Shown here one piece after another: positions 55,609 to 63,354 of a DNA stretch of 64,000 nucleotides. Every line of letters starts with the position of its first letter. Position 1 is the first letter of the stretch. The notes beneath the pieces were generated by a model. It was not told where the DNA came from, made no database searches, and worked only from the letters and a program-made list of their open reading frames with translations. A program made the translations under genes and the position numbers. Location: NCBI RefSeq assembly GCF_016124105.1, contig NZ_JADGMQ010000002.1, positions 372,001 to 436,000 of the forward strand, in the 5' to 3' direction. Source of the stretch: Aquamicrobium zhengzhouense. GTDB taxonomy: Bacteria; Pseudomonadota; Alphaproteobacteria; Rhizobiales; Rhizobiaceae.

Positions 55609-55811
55609 GGCTTCACCTTCCGGATGGCGTTGCCGCTGGTGATCATGCGGAAGCCATCTCCAAACTCGACCAGGATCGAGTTGAAGCGAACCGCACGCAT
55701 GGGTCCGAAGGCGAGGCGCGGCGTTTCAATGTCTCGTATGATCCGTGAGCGGGAGAGAACGCGGCACGGCTGATCGAAACGCTGCGCGATGACGCGCATC
55801 GCGTGGCTCAT
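55605..55811 (-). CDS. Small protein starting at the tRNA fragment
   Basis: MRVIAQRFDQPCRVLSRSRI continues to VRFNSILVEFGDGFRMITSG. An ATG at 55799 or, four codons upstream, one formed by the anticodon CAT of the tRNA fragment (55811) could start it. It overlaps the next gene by four bases. The frame continues upstream through the tRNA fragment, but that part is not real coding sequence. Function unknown. Confidence 0.5.
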   Translation of the reverse strand: MSHAMRVIAQRFDQPCRVLSRSRIIRDIETPRLAFGPMRAVRFNSILVEFGDGFRMITSGNAIRKVKP

Positions 55812-55851
55812 AACCACGAGGTCGCCAGTTCGAGTCTGGCCTCTGCAACCA
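55802..55851 (+). other. 3' part of a CAU tRNA (initiator-like), candidate attachment core
   Basis: The fragment has anticodon stem-loop CGTGG-CTCATAA-CCACG, variable AGGTC, T stem-loop GCCAG-TTCGAGT-CTGGC, then CTCTGCA, A and CCA. The D arm and 5' acceptor strand (TGCAGAG expected) are absent from the preceding sequence. A 3' half of a tRNA at a prophage is the usual mark of integration into a tRNA gene. The intact copy would lie elsewhere. Confidence 0.65.
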
Positions 55852-56040
55852 ATCTTGTCTGTGCGTGTGCCCGCGTTGTGGGCCGGGAGGGCAACTCCCC
55901 CGCCCTCCCGGAGCCACAGGGACCGCCATGATGTGATGTGTGCGCGGGGGTTCTTCATCCTCGCAGTCTGACTCAACCGACCAATTCCCACCACGGGAAA
56001 CGCCGCAGGGCTTTCCCGCAACGGGAAGGCTTTGCCTTGG
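55852..56040. other. Gap right of the tRNA fragment
   Basis: No supported gene. It contains GGGAGG/CCTCCC-type stems near 55890 and a repeated CGGGAA-type inverted sequence (TTTCCCGCAACGGGAA near 56010). It probably holds promoters for the leftward integrase operon and the rightward regulator. Confidence 0.4.
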
Positions 56041-56548
56041 GGAGCGAGGATCAAGGACCGAATATACCGAGCGCTGGCACCTTCGTTTTCGCGGTGCGCA
56101 AAGGGATCTGATCGATTCGTGCGGCGGGATCGAGCGTGTCGCGGAGCTTACCAGCTACGGCAAGAGCACGGTCGGACGACGGCGAAGCCCGGGTGACCGG
56201 GACGAGATGCCTTACCGGGTGGCCCTGATCCTCGAGGATGATTGCGGCCGCCCGCTTCTGACGCGGCTGATGGCCGAGTTTAACGGGCGTGAGCTGAGCG
56301 AGCAGACCGAAGCCGGCCGCGAGGTCAACGAACTTTCGGCGCAAGTGGCGGAGCTTGTCGAGCAGGCGGGGAAGCTGGTCGTCGAAACGGTGCGCGCAAA
56401 AGCCGATGGCATTGTCACGCCAAACGAGGCGGACGGGCTTCGCTCCATCAACGCCGTCATTGCACGTCTCAACGAGGAGATCGCCAGCGTATTGGCCGGG
56501 GTGAAGGCGGATGGCGGCCTGAAGGTCGTTGGCGGAGGGCAGGGCTGA
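55940..56548 (+). CDS. CII-like phage regulator, start uncertain
   Basis: The recognisable protein begins about base 56,080: FRGAQRDLIDSCGGIERVAE, LTSYGKSTVGRRRSPGD, MPYRVALILEDDCGRPLLTR, a DNA-binding layout like phage CII-type regulators. A helical tail with heptads follows (NELSAQVAELVEQAGKLVVE) and ends in GLKVVGGGQG. No ATG, GTG or TTG lies in frame near the start of the domain; the only opening is a GTG far upstream in unlikely sequence. The 5' end may have been lost. Confidence 0.55.
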   Translation: MRGGSSSSQSDSTDQFPPRETPQGFPATGRLCLGERGSRTEYTERWHLRFRGAQRDLIDSCGGIERVAELTSYGKSTVGRRRSPGDRDEMPYRVALILEDDCGRPLLTRLMAEFNGRELSEQTEAGREVNELSAQVAELVEQAGKLVVETVRAKADGIVTPNEADGLRSINAVIARLNEEIASVLAGVKADGGLKVVGGGQG

Positions 56549-56994
56549 TGCGGTCGATCGACGTCACCAAGCTCAAGCGCCCCGCCAATGTTGATTCCGG
56601 GCCCGCACCAATGCTGCAGTGGATCCGGATCGAGCAGCTGGTCGTCGATGACAGCTATCAGCGTGATCTGAAGGCAGGCAACTGGAAGACGATCCAGCGG
56701 ATCGCCGAGGCGTTCCGCTGGTCGCGCTTTTCGCCAGTCTTCGTCGCCCCGGTCGAGGGTGGGCGCTTTGCCATCATCGATGGGCAGCACCGGACCCACG
56801 CGGCGGCAATCTGCGGCTTTGCGGAGGTGCCGTGCCAGGTGGTGCAGATGAGCCTGGAAGAGCAGGCCGCAAGCTTTGCGGCGGTCAACGGTCTCGTGAC
56901 CAAGGTGACGTTGCAGCAGATCTTCAAGGCGGCACTGACCGCTGGCGAGACTTGGGCCATCGAATGCGACCGGATATGCCGGGATGCCGGCTGA
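56548..56994 (+). pseudogene. ParB/sulfiredoxin-fold nuclease-like protein, N-terminal part
   Basis: A 148-residue ParB-like domain: LQWIRIEQLVVDDSYQRDLK, SRFSPVFVAPVEGGRFAIID then GQHRTHAAAICGFAEVPCQV. The frame stops at RICRDAG, while the next frame continues CRLMTYLATTDAKKPGEIYA, which reads as the same family's continuation. The junction GATGCCGGCTGATG is just what remains if one copy of a 7-base GCCGGCT tandem repeat were lost. The TGATG at the junction could also allow coupled translation of a second protein. Confidence 0.65.
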
Positions 56995-57800
56995 TGACGT
57001 ATCTCGCGACTACCGACGCCAAGAAGCCGGGCGAGATCTACGCGCTTGCCTTGATCCGCAACTATCAAGAGCGGGGTAAGGGCGCACTCATCGGCTTTGC
57101 CCTGAAAGCACTGCGCGATTCCGAGGGCGGGCAGGACGCCGTTATGTGGAGCAATGACGTGCTCAAGGCGCTGCTTTCGGCAGTCGTCGATCCGCAGCTT
57201 GATGGTGAGGGGAAGCGGATCCTCGCAACTGGCCTCGATGGATGGTTGCCGGTTGTTCAGGCAGAGATTGTCGGCGCAGACGATCTCCTGAACATTCTCG
57301 CTTGGAATGATCCGGCGGACTGGCTGGTCGAGCAGGATCGTGTGGTGCAGACCTACACGATTATTCCGCGCCCTCTTGTAGAGGTGAAAGGGCGGGCAGC
57401 GAGTTTGATCGACAGCATGGCAGACGGCGCGCGAAGCAACTTCGTGACGCAAGGCGGGCCGGGTCAGGCGCTAGAATATGACGAGACACGTCGCGAGCTC
57501 GATCTTTGGAATGCCGCGACGGACCCAGACATTGATGACTACCCGATGCTTCGGGCAGAATACCGCGCGCGCCTCGTCGCAGAGCCGACCATCTCGGTCG
57601 AGGACGTGATCGCAGACACAGCCGCAGAACTCGCCATCTGGCGCGTTGCTGGCTCAGCGATCAAGGAAATCCGCCGTACTGCCAAGGTGGCAATTGAGGT
57701 TGCCGAAGATGGTTCTCGCGTCCGTCAGATCGTGGACTGGGCAAGTGCAGCGTTGCAGAGCGCGGCGATGACTGGTGGATTCGAGCCGCTCGGGGCGTAA
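56994..57800 (+). CDS. Chimeric protein: ParB-like C-terminus joined to a tail-fibre-like end
   Basis: A 268-residue frame. Residues 1-110 (KKPGEIYALALIRNYQERGK; WSNDVLKALLSAVVDPQLDG) look like the C-terminal half of the ParB-like protein. After about residue 120 it reads VVQTYTIIPRPLVEVKGRAA, NFVTQGGPGQALEYDETRRE and helices typical of phage tail proteins. A regulator part joined to a tail part suggests a deletion that removed the virion genes between. Order in the segment (integrase, regulators, this gene, endolysin) supports that reading. Confidence 0.55.
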   Translation: MTYLATTDAKKPGEIYALALIRNYQERGKGALIGFALKALRDSEGGQDAVMWSNDVLKALLSAVVDPQLDGEGKRILATGLDGWLPVVQAEIVGADDLLNILAWNDPADWLVEQDRVVQTYTIIPRPLVEVKGRAASLIDSMADGARSNFVTQGGPGQALEYDETRRELDLWNAATDPDIDDYPMLRAEYRARLVAEPTISVEDVIADTAAELAIWRVAGSAIKEIRRTAKVAIEVAEDGSRVRQIVDWASAALQSAAMTGGFEPLGA

Positions 57801-57804
57801 GCGC

Positions 57805-57980
57805 CTAATCCAGCCTTCGCTCTTCATCGTGAAGGATCAGTCCGCCCTCATAGGGCTCAGCATTGTCGATCTCGGTACGATGTCTTCGTCCCTCCGCAAC
57901 TCGGAATGAAGCATCGCTGTAATGATCGCAGTAGCGACTGCGCCCAGGCTAAAGCCGATCAGCAGTGAAAACAGGTCCAT
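57805..57980 (-). pseudogene. Small membrane protein gene with frameshift
   Basis: MDLFSLLIGFSLGAVATAII then TAMLH, followed in another frame by FRVAEGRRHRTEIDNAEPYE then GGLILHDEERRLD and a stop. The two parts read as one membrane-anchored small protein with a one-base frameshift near 57905. Phage proteins of this kind lie near tail and lysis genes. Confidence 0.5.
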
Positions 57981-58118
57981 CCAAGGGCCCTTCCGACATC
58001 ATTGTCATCTCCATTATGAAGTTGGAAGGACAGCAATGGCTACCGCTTACTCAGTTGGTGGAACAGGAGACATTGCTGCCGAACTGCTTGTCGACGGCGC
58101 AAGGGGAGGTCGGGCAGG

Positions 58119-59141
58119 TCAAGTCAAACTGGGCGCTCCAGCACGGTGAGGTCTTTGTCTGGCAAGGCGCAAGGCAGGTTTCTCGACTATGTGCCAAGAG
58201 AAGTACGCAGCACAGAACGCCAGGGGAAGTGCTGCAGCAGTTAGTAGATCTGGCGTGAGAACCGACCCTAAAGAACTGAAAATAAGAGCCTGCTGTAGCG
58301 GAAATCCATAAAGATAAATTCCGTAGGAGAGATCGCCCGGCCAGGCCTGCAGACTGATTGTCCACGGAAGGCCAACAGCTACGTAGATGGTCAGGTAGGA
58401 AAGGCCGATATAGAAAGCCGGGATTTTCCAAGGCGTGAATGGACCGATTATCAGTAACAGTACTGCGCTGATCGCAAACGGCGTGGACATGGGAATGTCG
58501 TCTCTATGAACCCACATTGTGCAGCCGACCATAAAGAACAGCGCGTTCTTTAGGGTGGAATAGTAGGGGAGGCCGGCGAAGATCAGGCCCCCCTGATTAT
58601 CCCAACCAAGACCGGACAGCTTTGCCATCATGTACAGAACAGCAAGAGCGGCTAATGGAGCGAGTATAAAAAATCGTCTGAGCAAAAAGAGCAGACTTAG
58701 GATCGGAAGCAGCAAGTAGCAAGCGAACTCGATCGGTAAGGTCCAAATGGTCCCGTTAACCGGACCACCACCGAAAACACCGGGCAGCCCGGTATGTTGT
58801 TGAAACACGCTGACGCTCATCAAATGAGCGAGAGCTTCCTGGGACCGGAAGTAATCCGAAAAAGAGAAGTCGGTGAAAAGCGGCCCAATAATGAGTACGT
58901 CAAATACGAGCAGCACCGCCAGCGCTGGAATGATCCGCATAATGCGGGATAACAAATACACGAAAATCGGGCGTTGCAAACAAGAGCGCGCTATCAAGAA
59001 GCCGGATATGACAAAGAAGATAGATACTGCCCATCCGCCTCCTGTGTCATAGCCGCCGAGCCAATAAGCGATAGGCTCGGGCGCGCCAAGCAAAGCAAAG
59101 CTGTGACTGTAAATAACAAGGCAGGCGGCAAGTAGCCTCAA
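58119..59141 (-). CDS. Acyltransferase-3 family O-acetyltransferase (possible seroconversion gene)
   Basis: A 340-residue integral membrane protein of the OafA-like family: LAACLVIYSHSFALLG with the key His, GGWAVSIFFVISGFLIARSC, NGTIWTLPIEFACYLLLPIL, then about ten hydrophobic helices. Prophage copies acetylate O-antigen or other surface sugars and change phage sensitivity. The in-frame start is poor: homologous sequence continues upstream (NPKKNNFDILRL), but the only good ATG (near 59192) is in another frame, so a frameshift near 59155-59167 is likely. Confidence 0.75.
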   Translation of the reverse strand: MRLLAACLVIYSHSFALLGAPEPIAYWLGGYDTGGGWAVSIFFVISGFLIARSCLQRPIFVYLLSRIMRIIPALAVLLVFDVLIIGPLFTDFSFSDYFRSQEALAHLMSVSVFQQHTGLPGVFGGGPVNGTIWTLPIEFACYLLLPILSLLFLLRRFFILAPLAALAVLYMMAKLSGLGWDNQGGLIFAGLPYYSTLKNALFFMVGCTMWVHRDDIPMSTPFAISAVLLLIIGPFTPWKIPAFYIGLSYLTIYVAVGLPWTISLQAWPGDLSYGIYLYGFPLQQALIFSSLGSVLTPDLLTAAALPLAFCAAYFSWHIVEKPALRLARQRPHRAGAPSLT

Positions 59142-59404
59142 AATATCGAAGTTGTTCTTCTTGGGGTTGAATGCCCGCCCTACTGACCATGCTAATCCTC
59201 AGCCGTTCAGGCCTTTGTGTTTCGAACGGACGTATATAATCCTGAAAAATTTGAGCAAGCTAAAAGCGGTGTTGGCGCCAGGGATAGTGCGGCGCGGCAG
59301 GTCCGCAGTTCCGTCTGCGCTATAGGCGACATTCGCCACCCGGCCCTCCCAACAACATCCCATCATGAAACCAGCCAGCCGGCAACGGCGGGAAGGAGAA
59401 CAAC
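59142..59404. other. Gap without supported gene
   Basis: Apart from the probable lost start of the acyltransferase, I see no coding frame or RNA. GGGAAGGAGAACAAC before 59405 is the ribosome site of the endolysin gene. Confidence 0.5.
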
Positions 59405-60214
59405 ATGGACCGCAATTTCCAGCGGGCGCTTCCGCTCGTTCTGAAACATGAAGGTGGCTTTGTGAACCATTCGGCAGATCCGGGTGGCGCGACCAACAAG
59501 GGCGTGACGCTCGCAACGTTCCGCGCCTATGTGAAGCCGAACGGCACGGTTGATGATCTGACGGCCATCACCGATGCGCAGGTCGCCACGGTCTACTACC
59601 GGCATTACTGGTCGGCTGTGAATGCGCAGGCGCTTCCTTCTGGCATCGACTATGCGGTGTTCGACTTTGCCGTGAACAGCGGCCCGGCTCGCGCGGCCAA
59701 ATATCTCCAGGCGGTGCTGGGTGTGGCGCAGGACGGGCGGGTGGGGCCTCAGACGATTGCAGCGGCCGAGAAGGCGAATGCGCGCGATGTGATTGATGCG
59801 CTCTGTGACGAGCGGCTCGCCTTTCTCAAGCGCATCAAGAACAAGGGCAAGCTGATGTGGGAGGCCTTTGGCAAGGGCTGGTCGCGTCGGGTTGAGGATG
59901 TGCGCACGGCCGCCCAGCTGATGGTGGGCCATCCTGCCGACGTCAAAGAAGTGGTGCGGGAAGTTTCCGTTCCTGTCGACAAGCCGGTGGTTCCCGTCAC
60001 GGTCGAGCAGGAGGTCAAGCAGAAGACAGGGCTGTGGTCCTGGATCACTGGCCTGTTCTCGTCCGGCGCGCTCGGCCTTGGCTGGCTCGCTGGCATGGAC
60101 TGGCAGGCGATTGTGGCGATCGGCGGTGTGGTGCTCGTCTTCCTTGCCGTCATCTTCCTGATGCGCCGGCAGATCATCGCCGGGGTCAAGGAGATCCGCG
60201 AGGGGCTTGCGTGA
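59405..60214 (+). CDS. GH108 endolysin with C-terminal membrane helix
   Basis: A 269-residue muramidase of glycoside hydrolase family 108: ALPLVLKHEGGFVNHSADPG (catalytic Glu in KHEGG), GGATNKGVTLATFRAY, then a PG_binding_3-type domain (DFAVNSGPARAAKYLQAVLG; VAQDGRVGPQTIAAAEKANA). Family members are about 180 residues. Here an extra C-terminus adds a linker and a transmembrane helix (AIVAIGGVVLVFLAVIFLMR). Tail-anchored GH108 proteins of this shape are common in rhizobial prophages. The gene is intact, the best preserved of segment B. Confidence 0.88.
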   Translation: MDRNFQRALPLVLKHEGGFVNHSADPGGATNKGVTLATFRAYVKPNGTVDDLTAITDAQVATVYYRHYWSAVNAQALPSGIDYAVFDFAVNSGPARAAKYLQAVLGVAQDGRVGPQTIAAAEKANARDVIDALCDERLAFLKRIKNKGKLMWEAFGKGWSRRVEDVRTAAQLMVGHPADVKEVVREVSVPVDKPVVPVTVEQEVKQKTGLWSWITGLFSSGALGLGWLAGMDWQAIVAIGGVVLVFLAVIFLMRRQIIAGVKEIREGLA

Positions 60215-60440
60215 TGTTCGGTCTTCTCGACTGGCTCAAGCTCGCCGCGCTGTGCTGGGTGCCGCGGTGATTGCGGTGCCTGTCTATCTCTACGGCAAGG
60301 CGGAAGGTCGACAGATCGAACGCGCCGCCTCTCTCTCCCGTTCTGTTGAAGCTCTGCGCGAAAGGAATGCGACAGATGACAGGATTAACCTATTGAAATC
60401 TCTAAGCAATGCGTCGCGAATGGGCCCGCCAATTTCCTAG
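60214..60440 (+). pseudogene. Spanin-like lysis gene with frameshift
   Basis: Starts at TGATG after the endolysin: MFGLLDWLKLA, then the frame stops. In the next frame AVLGAAVIAVPVYLYGKAEG and a coiled-coil (RQIERAASLSRSVEALRERN) continue, as in inner-membrane spanins. One base is missing near 60240-60250, and the end (RINLLKSLSNASRMGPP) looks cut off. It marks the right edge of prophage sequence. Confidence 0.7.
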
Positions 60441-60500
60441 CATCCCCAAGTCTATCCGATGCCGTGCCGGCTTTCGATCCGCCAGTCGATGCAGGCGGGG

Positions 60501-61310
60501 CTAGGGGACGATCAGCGCGAGCGCGTTGGTGATGGACGCGGCGGTGGTTCGGATCAGGTTCGCGAATTCGTCGTGGCGGTCGTCTGAATAGCGGTAGAGC
60601 GGGATGCTGATGCTCACGCAGGCGACCGGCTGGCCGGAGCGGTCGTAGATCATGCTGCCGAAGCAGCGAATGTCCGGCTCGTTCTCTTCGTGGTCGTAGG
60701 AATATCCGCGTGCGCGGGTCTTGCAGATCTCGTCGTAAAAGGCGTTAGCTTCGGTGAAGGTGTGGTCCGTGAAGCGCGGCAGCGCCAGCGTTGCGATGAT
60801 CTGCTTTGCCTCGTCGTCGGGCAGGGCGGCTAGATAGGCCTTGCCAACGGATGTCGAGTGAAACTCGACGCGCGCGCCAATGCGGGTCATCATGCGCACA
60901 GCGTTGGGGCTTTCGAGCTTGTCGATATAGGCCATGCCATCGCCGCTGGGCACGGCCAGGTGCACCGTTTCATTGGTTGCGTTTCGAAGTGCCTCGATAA
61001 ACGGACGGGCGGTGGTCCGCAGATCCGATTGCTCCCACGTTCGTGAGGCGAGCATGATCAGGCGGTTCCCCAGCGCGAAGGTTCCGGCATCGCCATCTTG
61101 CGTCACCAGCCCCTCCGCCATGAGGCCGGCGACGATGCGGTATGTGGTTGCGCGCGGGAACTGCACCTGACGGGTCAGCTTGCCAATGTCGAGCTGACCC
61201 GGATTGTCGGCAATTGCCTGAAGCACGGTCATGAACTTCGAAAAAGCAGCGGTCCCCTGAACAGCACCGGACGCGGCCTTCCCCTTTGAAGCGGGTGCAT
61301 GCTGGTTCAT
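60501..61310 (-). CDS. IclR-family transcriptional regulator
   Basis: A 269-residue regulator. The N-terminal winged helix (residues 22-85: FSKFMTVLQAIADNPGQLDI; FPRATTYRIVAGLMAEGLVT) and C-terminal effector domain (ETVHLAVPSGDGMAYIDKLE; FHSTSVGKAYLAALPDDEAK; YDHEENEPDIRCFGSMIYDR) are typical of IclR. It is next to an aldehyde dehydrogenase on the same strand and a divergent alcohol dehydrogenase, so it probably controls a sugar-acid or related catabolic cluster. This is the first chromosomal gene beyond the prophage. Confidence 0.95.
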   Translation of the reverse strand: MNQHAPASKGKAASGAVQGTAAFSKFMTVLQAIADNPGQLDIGKLTRQVQFPRATTYRIVAGLMAEGLVTQDGDAGTFALGNRLIMLASRTWEQSDLRTTARPFIEALRNATNETVHLAVPSGDGMAYIDKLESPNAVRMMTRIGARVEFHSTSVGKAYLAALPDDEAKQIIATLALPRFTDHTFTEANAFYDEICKTRARGYSYDHEENEPDIRCFGSMIYDRSGQPVACVSISIPLYRYSDDRHDEFANLIRTTAASITNALALIVP

Positions 61311-61383
61311 GATACGCGTACCCTCCTGACGCTAGGCGCGCCCGCTCCCTAGCGGGATTGGCGTGGCGCGTCCACGCTTGTCG

Positions 61384-62904
61384 TCACGCGCGAGCTTCGA
61401 GTTCAGCGACAAGCGCGTCAGGCAGGTTCTGATAGCTCACCGGGCGCAGGAAACGGCGTATCGACATGGTGCCGACGGAGGTGGCGCCGAAATTGGTAGA
61501 GGCAGGGTAGGGCCCACCATGCACCATGGCATCGCACACCTCGACGCCGGTCGGGAAGCCATTGGCAAGAACCCTGCCAGCCTTCCGTTCGAGGATCGGC
61601 AAGAGGCAGGCTGCAAGGGGCGTGTCCTCGCTGTCGAGATGAAGCGTTGCGGTAAGCTGCCCTTCAAACGCCCGTGCCAGCTCCAGCATTTCTTCCTCAT
61701 CGCGGACGATGACCGCAATGCCGAACGGACCAAATACCTCATGTGCCAGATTTTCGTTGCTGCGCCATGTGTCTGCGTCAACCTTGATGAACGCAGGTGC
61801 CGCGCTGCGGCCGTCGCTGTCACTACTCACGAGGATGTCCGCCTGCGCGGTCTCCAGGGCGGCGGCTACACCGCGCTGATAGGATGAAGCGATGTCATCC
61901 GTCAGCATGGTCTGCGTGGCGGTCGCGCGCAGCTTTTCAGATGCGGCGTCAAGAAGGCTGTCGACGCCAGCGCCATCGATGACGAAAGCAACGCCCGGGT
62001 TGGTGCAGAACTGGCCCGCGCCCATAGAAAGGGAGTCGGCCCAGGCAGAGCCGATTGCCGCCCCGCGTGAGGCGACCGCATTCGGCAGAAGGAACATAGG
62101 ATTGATCGAGCCAAGTTCGCCGAAAAACGGGATGGGTTCGGGCCGCGCGGCGCATAGATCGAACAGCGCGCGACCGCCGCGAAGTGATCCGGTAAACCCG
62201 ACCGCCTTGATAAGCGGGTGCTGGACGAGCGCCGAGCCGACTTCCCGGTTCCCGCCTTGAACGAAAGAGAAAACACCGGGATGGAGGTTAAGTTTCCGCC
62301 GGGCTGCGTCAATGGCCTCTGCCACGATCTCTCCGGTTCCGGGATGGGCGGAATGCCCTTTCACGACCACCGGGCAACCTGCAGCCAACGCTGCAGCGGT
62401 GTCGCCCCCTGCGGTTGAGAAAGCGAGTGGAAAGTTCGATGCGCCGAAGACCGCCACGGGTCCGATGGGGCGCTGCATCAACCGAATGTCCGGTCGTGCC
62501 AAGGGTTTGCGATCCGGCATCGCCGCGTCATGACGACGGTCCAGATGCTGGCCGGAAAGGATGTGCTGCGCAAAAAGACGCAACTGGCCAACTGTGCGTC
62601 CGCGTTCGCCGATCAGACGCGCTTCAGGAAGGCCGGTTTCTTCGGTGCCGATCTGTGTAATCTGATCAGCACGCGCTTCAATTTCATCAGCAATGGCATT
62701 GAGGAATTCGGCGCGGGCGGTGGACGGCAAATAGCCGTAAGTCTCGAAGGCGCTTTCCGCTGCGCGACAGGCGTCATCAATATCCGCGACGGTGCCCACG
62801 CTGAACGCATGTGAGGAACCTGAAGACGGAGACGACTGGAATTTTGCATCGCCGGCTCGCCAGTTTCCCGCGATCAGATGCTTACCGTGCGGCGTGTATG
62901 ACAT
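61384..62904 (-). CDS. NADP-type aldehyde dehydrogenase, ketoglutarate-semialdehyde type
   Basis: A 506-residue aldehyde dehydrogenase. Seen: FGASNFPLAFSTAGGDTAAA, AAGCPVVVKGHSAHPGTGEI, VGFTGSLRGGRALFDLCAAR, catalytic Glu in PFFGELGSINPMF, and catalytic Cys in SMGAGQFCTNPG. The ending (GVEVCDAMVHGGPYPAST; RPVSYQNLP) is that of the alpha-ketoglutarate semialdehyde dehydrogenase branch used in pentose, hydroxyproline or aldarate breakdown. GGAGGAGGAATTC precedes the ATG. The exact substrate cannot be fixed from sequence. Confidence 0.9.
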   Translation of the reverse strand: MSYTPHGKHLIAGNWRAGDAKFQSSPSSGSSHAFSVGTVADIDDACRAAESAFETYGYLPSTARAEFLNAIADEIEARADQITQIGTEETGLPEARLIGERGRTVGQLRLFAQHILSGQHLDRRHDAAMPDRKPLARPDIRLMQRPIGPVAVFGASNFPLAFSTAGGDTAAALAAGCPVVVKGHSAHPGTGEIVAEAIDAARRKLNLHPGVFSFVQGGNREVGSALVQHPLIKAVGFTGSLRGGRALFDLCAARPEPIPFFGELGSINPMFLLPNAVASRGAAIGSAWADSLSMGAGQFCTNPGVAFVIDGAGVDSLLDAASEKLRATATQTMLTDDIASSYQRGVAAALETAQADILVSSDSDGRSAAPAFIKVDADTWRSNENLAHEVFGPFGIAVIVRDEEEMLELARAFEGQLTATLHLDSEDTPLAACLLPILERKAGRVLANGFPTGVEVCDAMVHGGPYPASTNFGATSVGTMSIRRFLRPVSYQNLPDALVAELEARA

Positions 62905-63354
62905 GAATTCCTCCTCCAGTCGTATCCAGTATTGCGACGCAGTAGAGAGTATTTATCTGCGTCCGGCGTGCCCACAGTGTGGTCACGCGATCCATATACT
63001 GATTGGCATCGAGGTTGGTCCCTGTCAACCGGGGAAAGCCAAGTCGGATTCAGCCGAAAAATGCGCTGTTGACATAAACTCAAACCTCGGCAACGATCAT
63101 TTGGGCAGCGCGTCCACATTGTGGGCATTGCATGGTGCAAGTATTGAGGTTGCTTGTGCTGTCATGCTGCGATTGGGAGGACAGATGCTTATGACATATA
63201 TGACGCCAGCCGATGTTTCATCTGGCTCTAAGGTGCGCGCCGTCTAGCCAGACGTTGCCCTGACGAAATTTTGTTGGATTGAAACTGCCGTACGATGATC
63301 GTGCGGAGATCGAAATGGTGCGCCCAAAATGCGGGGCGGCACCGCGGAGGGGAC
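62905..63354. promoter_or_regulatory. Divergent control region with two CCACANTGTGG palindromes
   Basis: The 450 bases between the divergent dehydrogenase genes hold CCACAGTGTGG (62972-62982) and CCACATTGTGG (63114-63124), perfect 11-base palindromes 142 bases apart. They are the best candidate binding sites for the adjacent IclR-type regulator. I do not support a gene here. Confidence 0.55.

Noticed and set aside
55852-56054. Minus-strand protein extension reading GQTRTGDLVVMSH through the tRNA fragment
   Set aside because: This peptide is a familiar artefact of translating a tRNA gene antisense; the real gene starts at or after the anticodon ATG.
57922-58258. Plus-strand frames opposite the acyltransferase start
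   Set aside because: No ribosome site, no family pattern, and they overlap conserved membrane-protein coding on the other strand.
62792-63247. A plus-strand gene in the divergent dehydrogenase control region
   Set aside because: Starts inside the aldehyde dehydrogenase gene, has no known motif, and the region contains palindromes typical of regulation.
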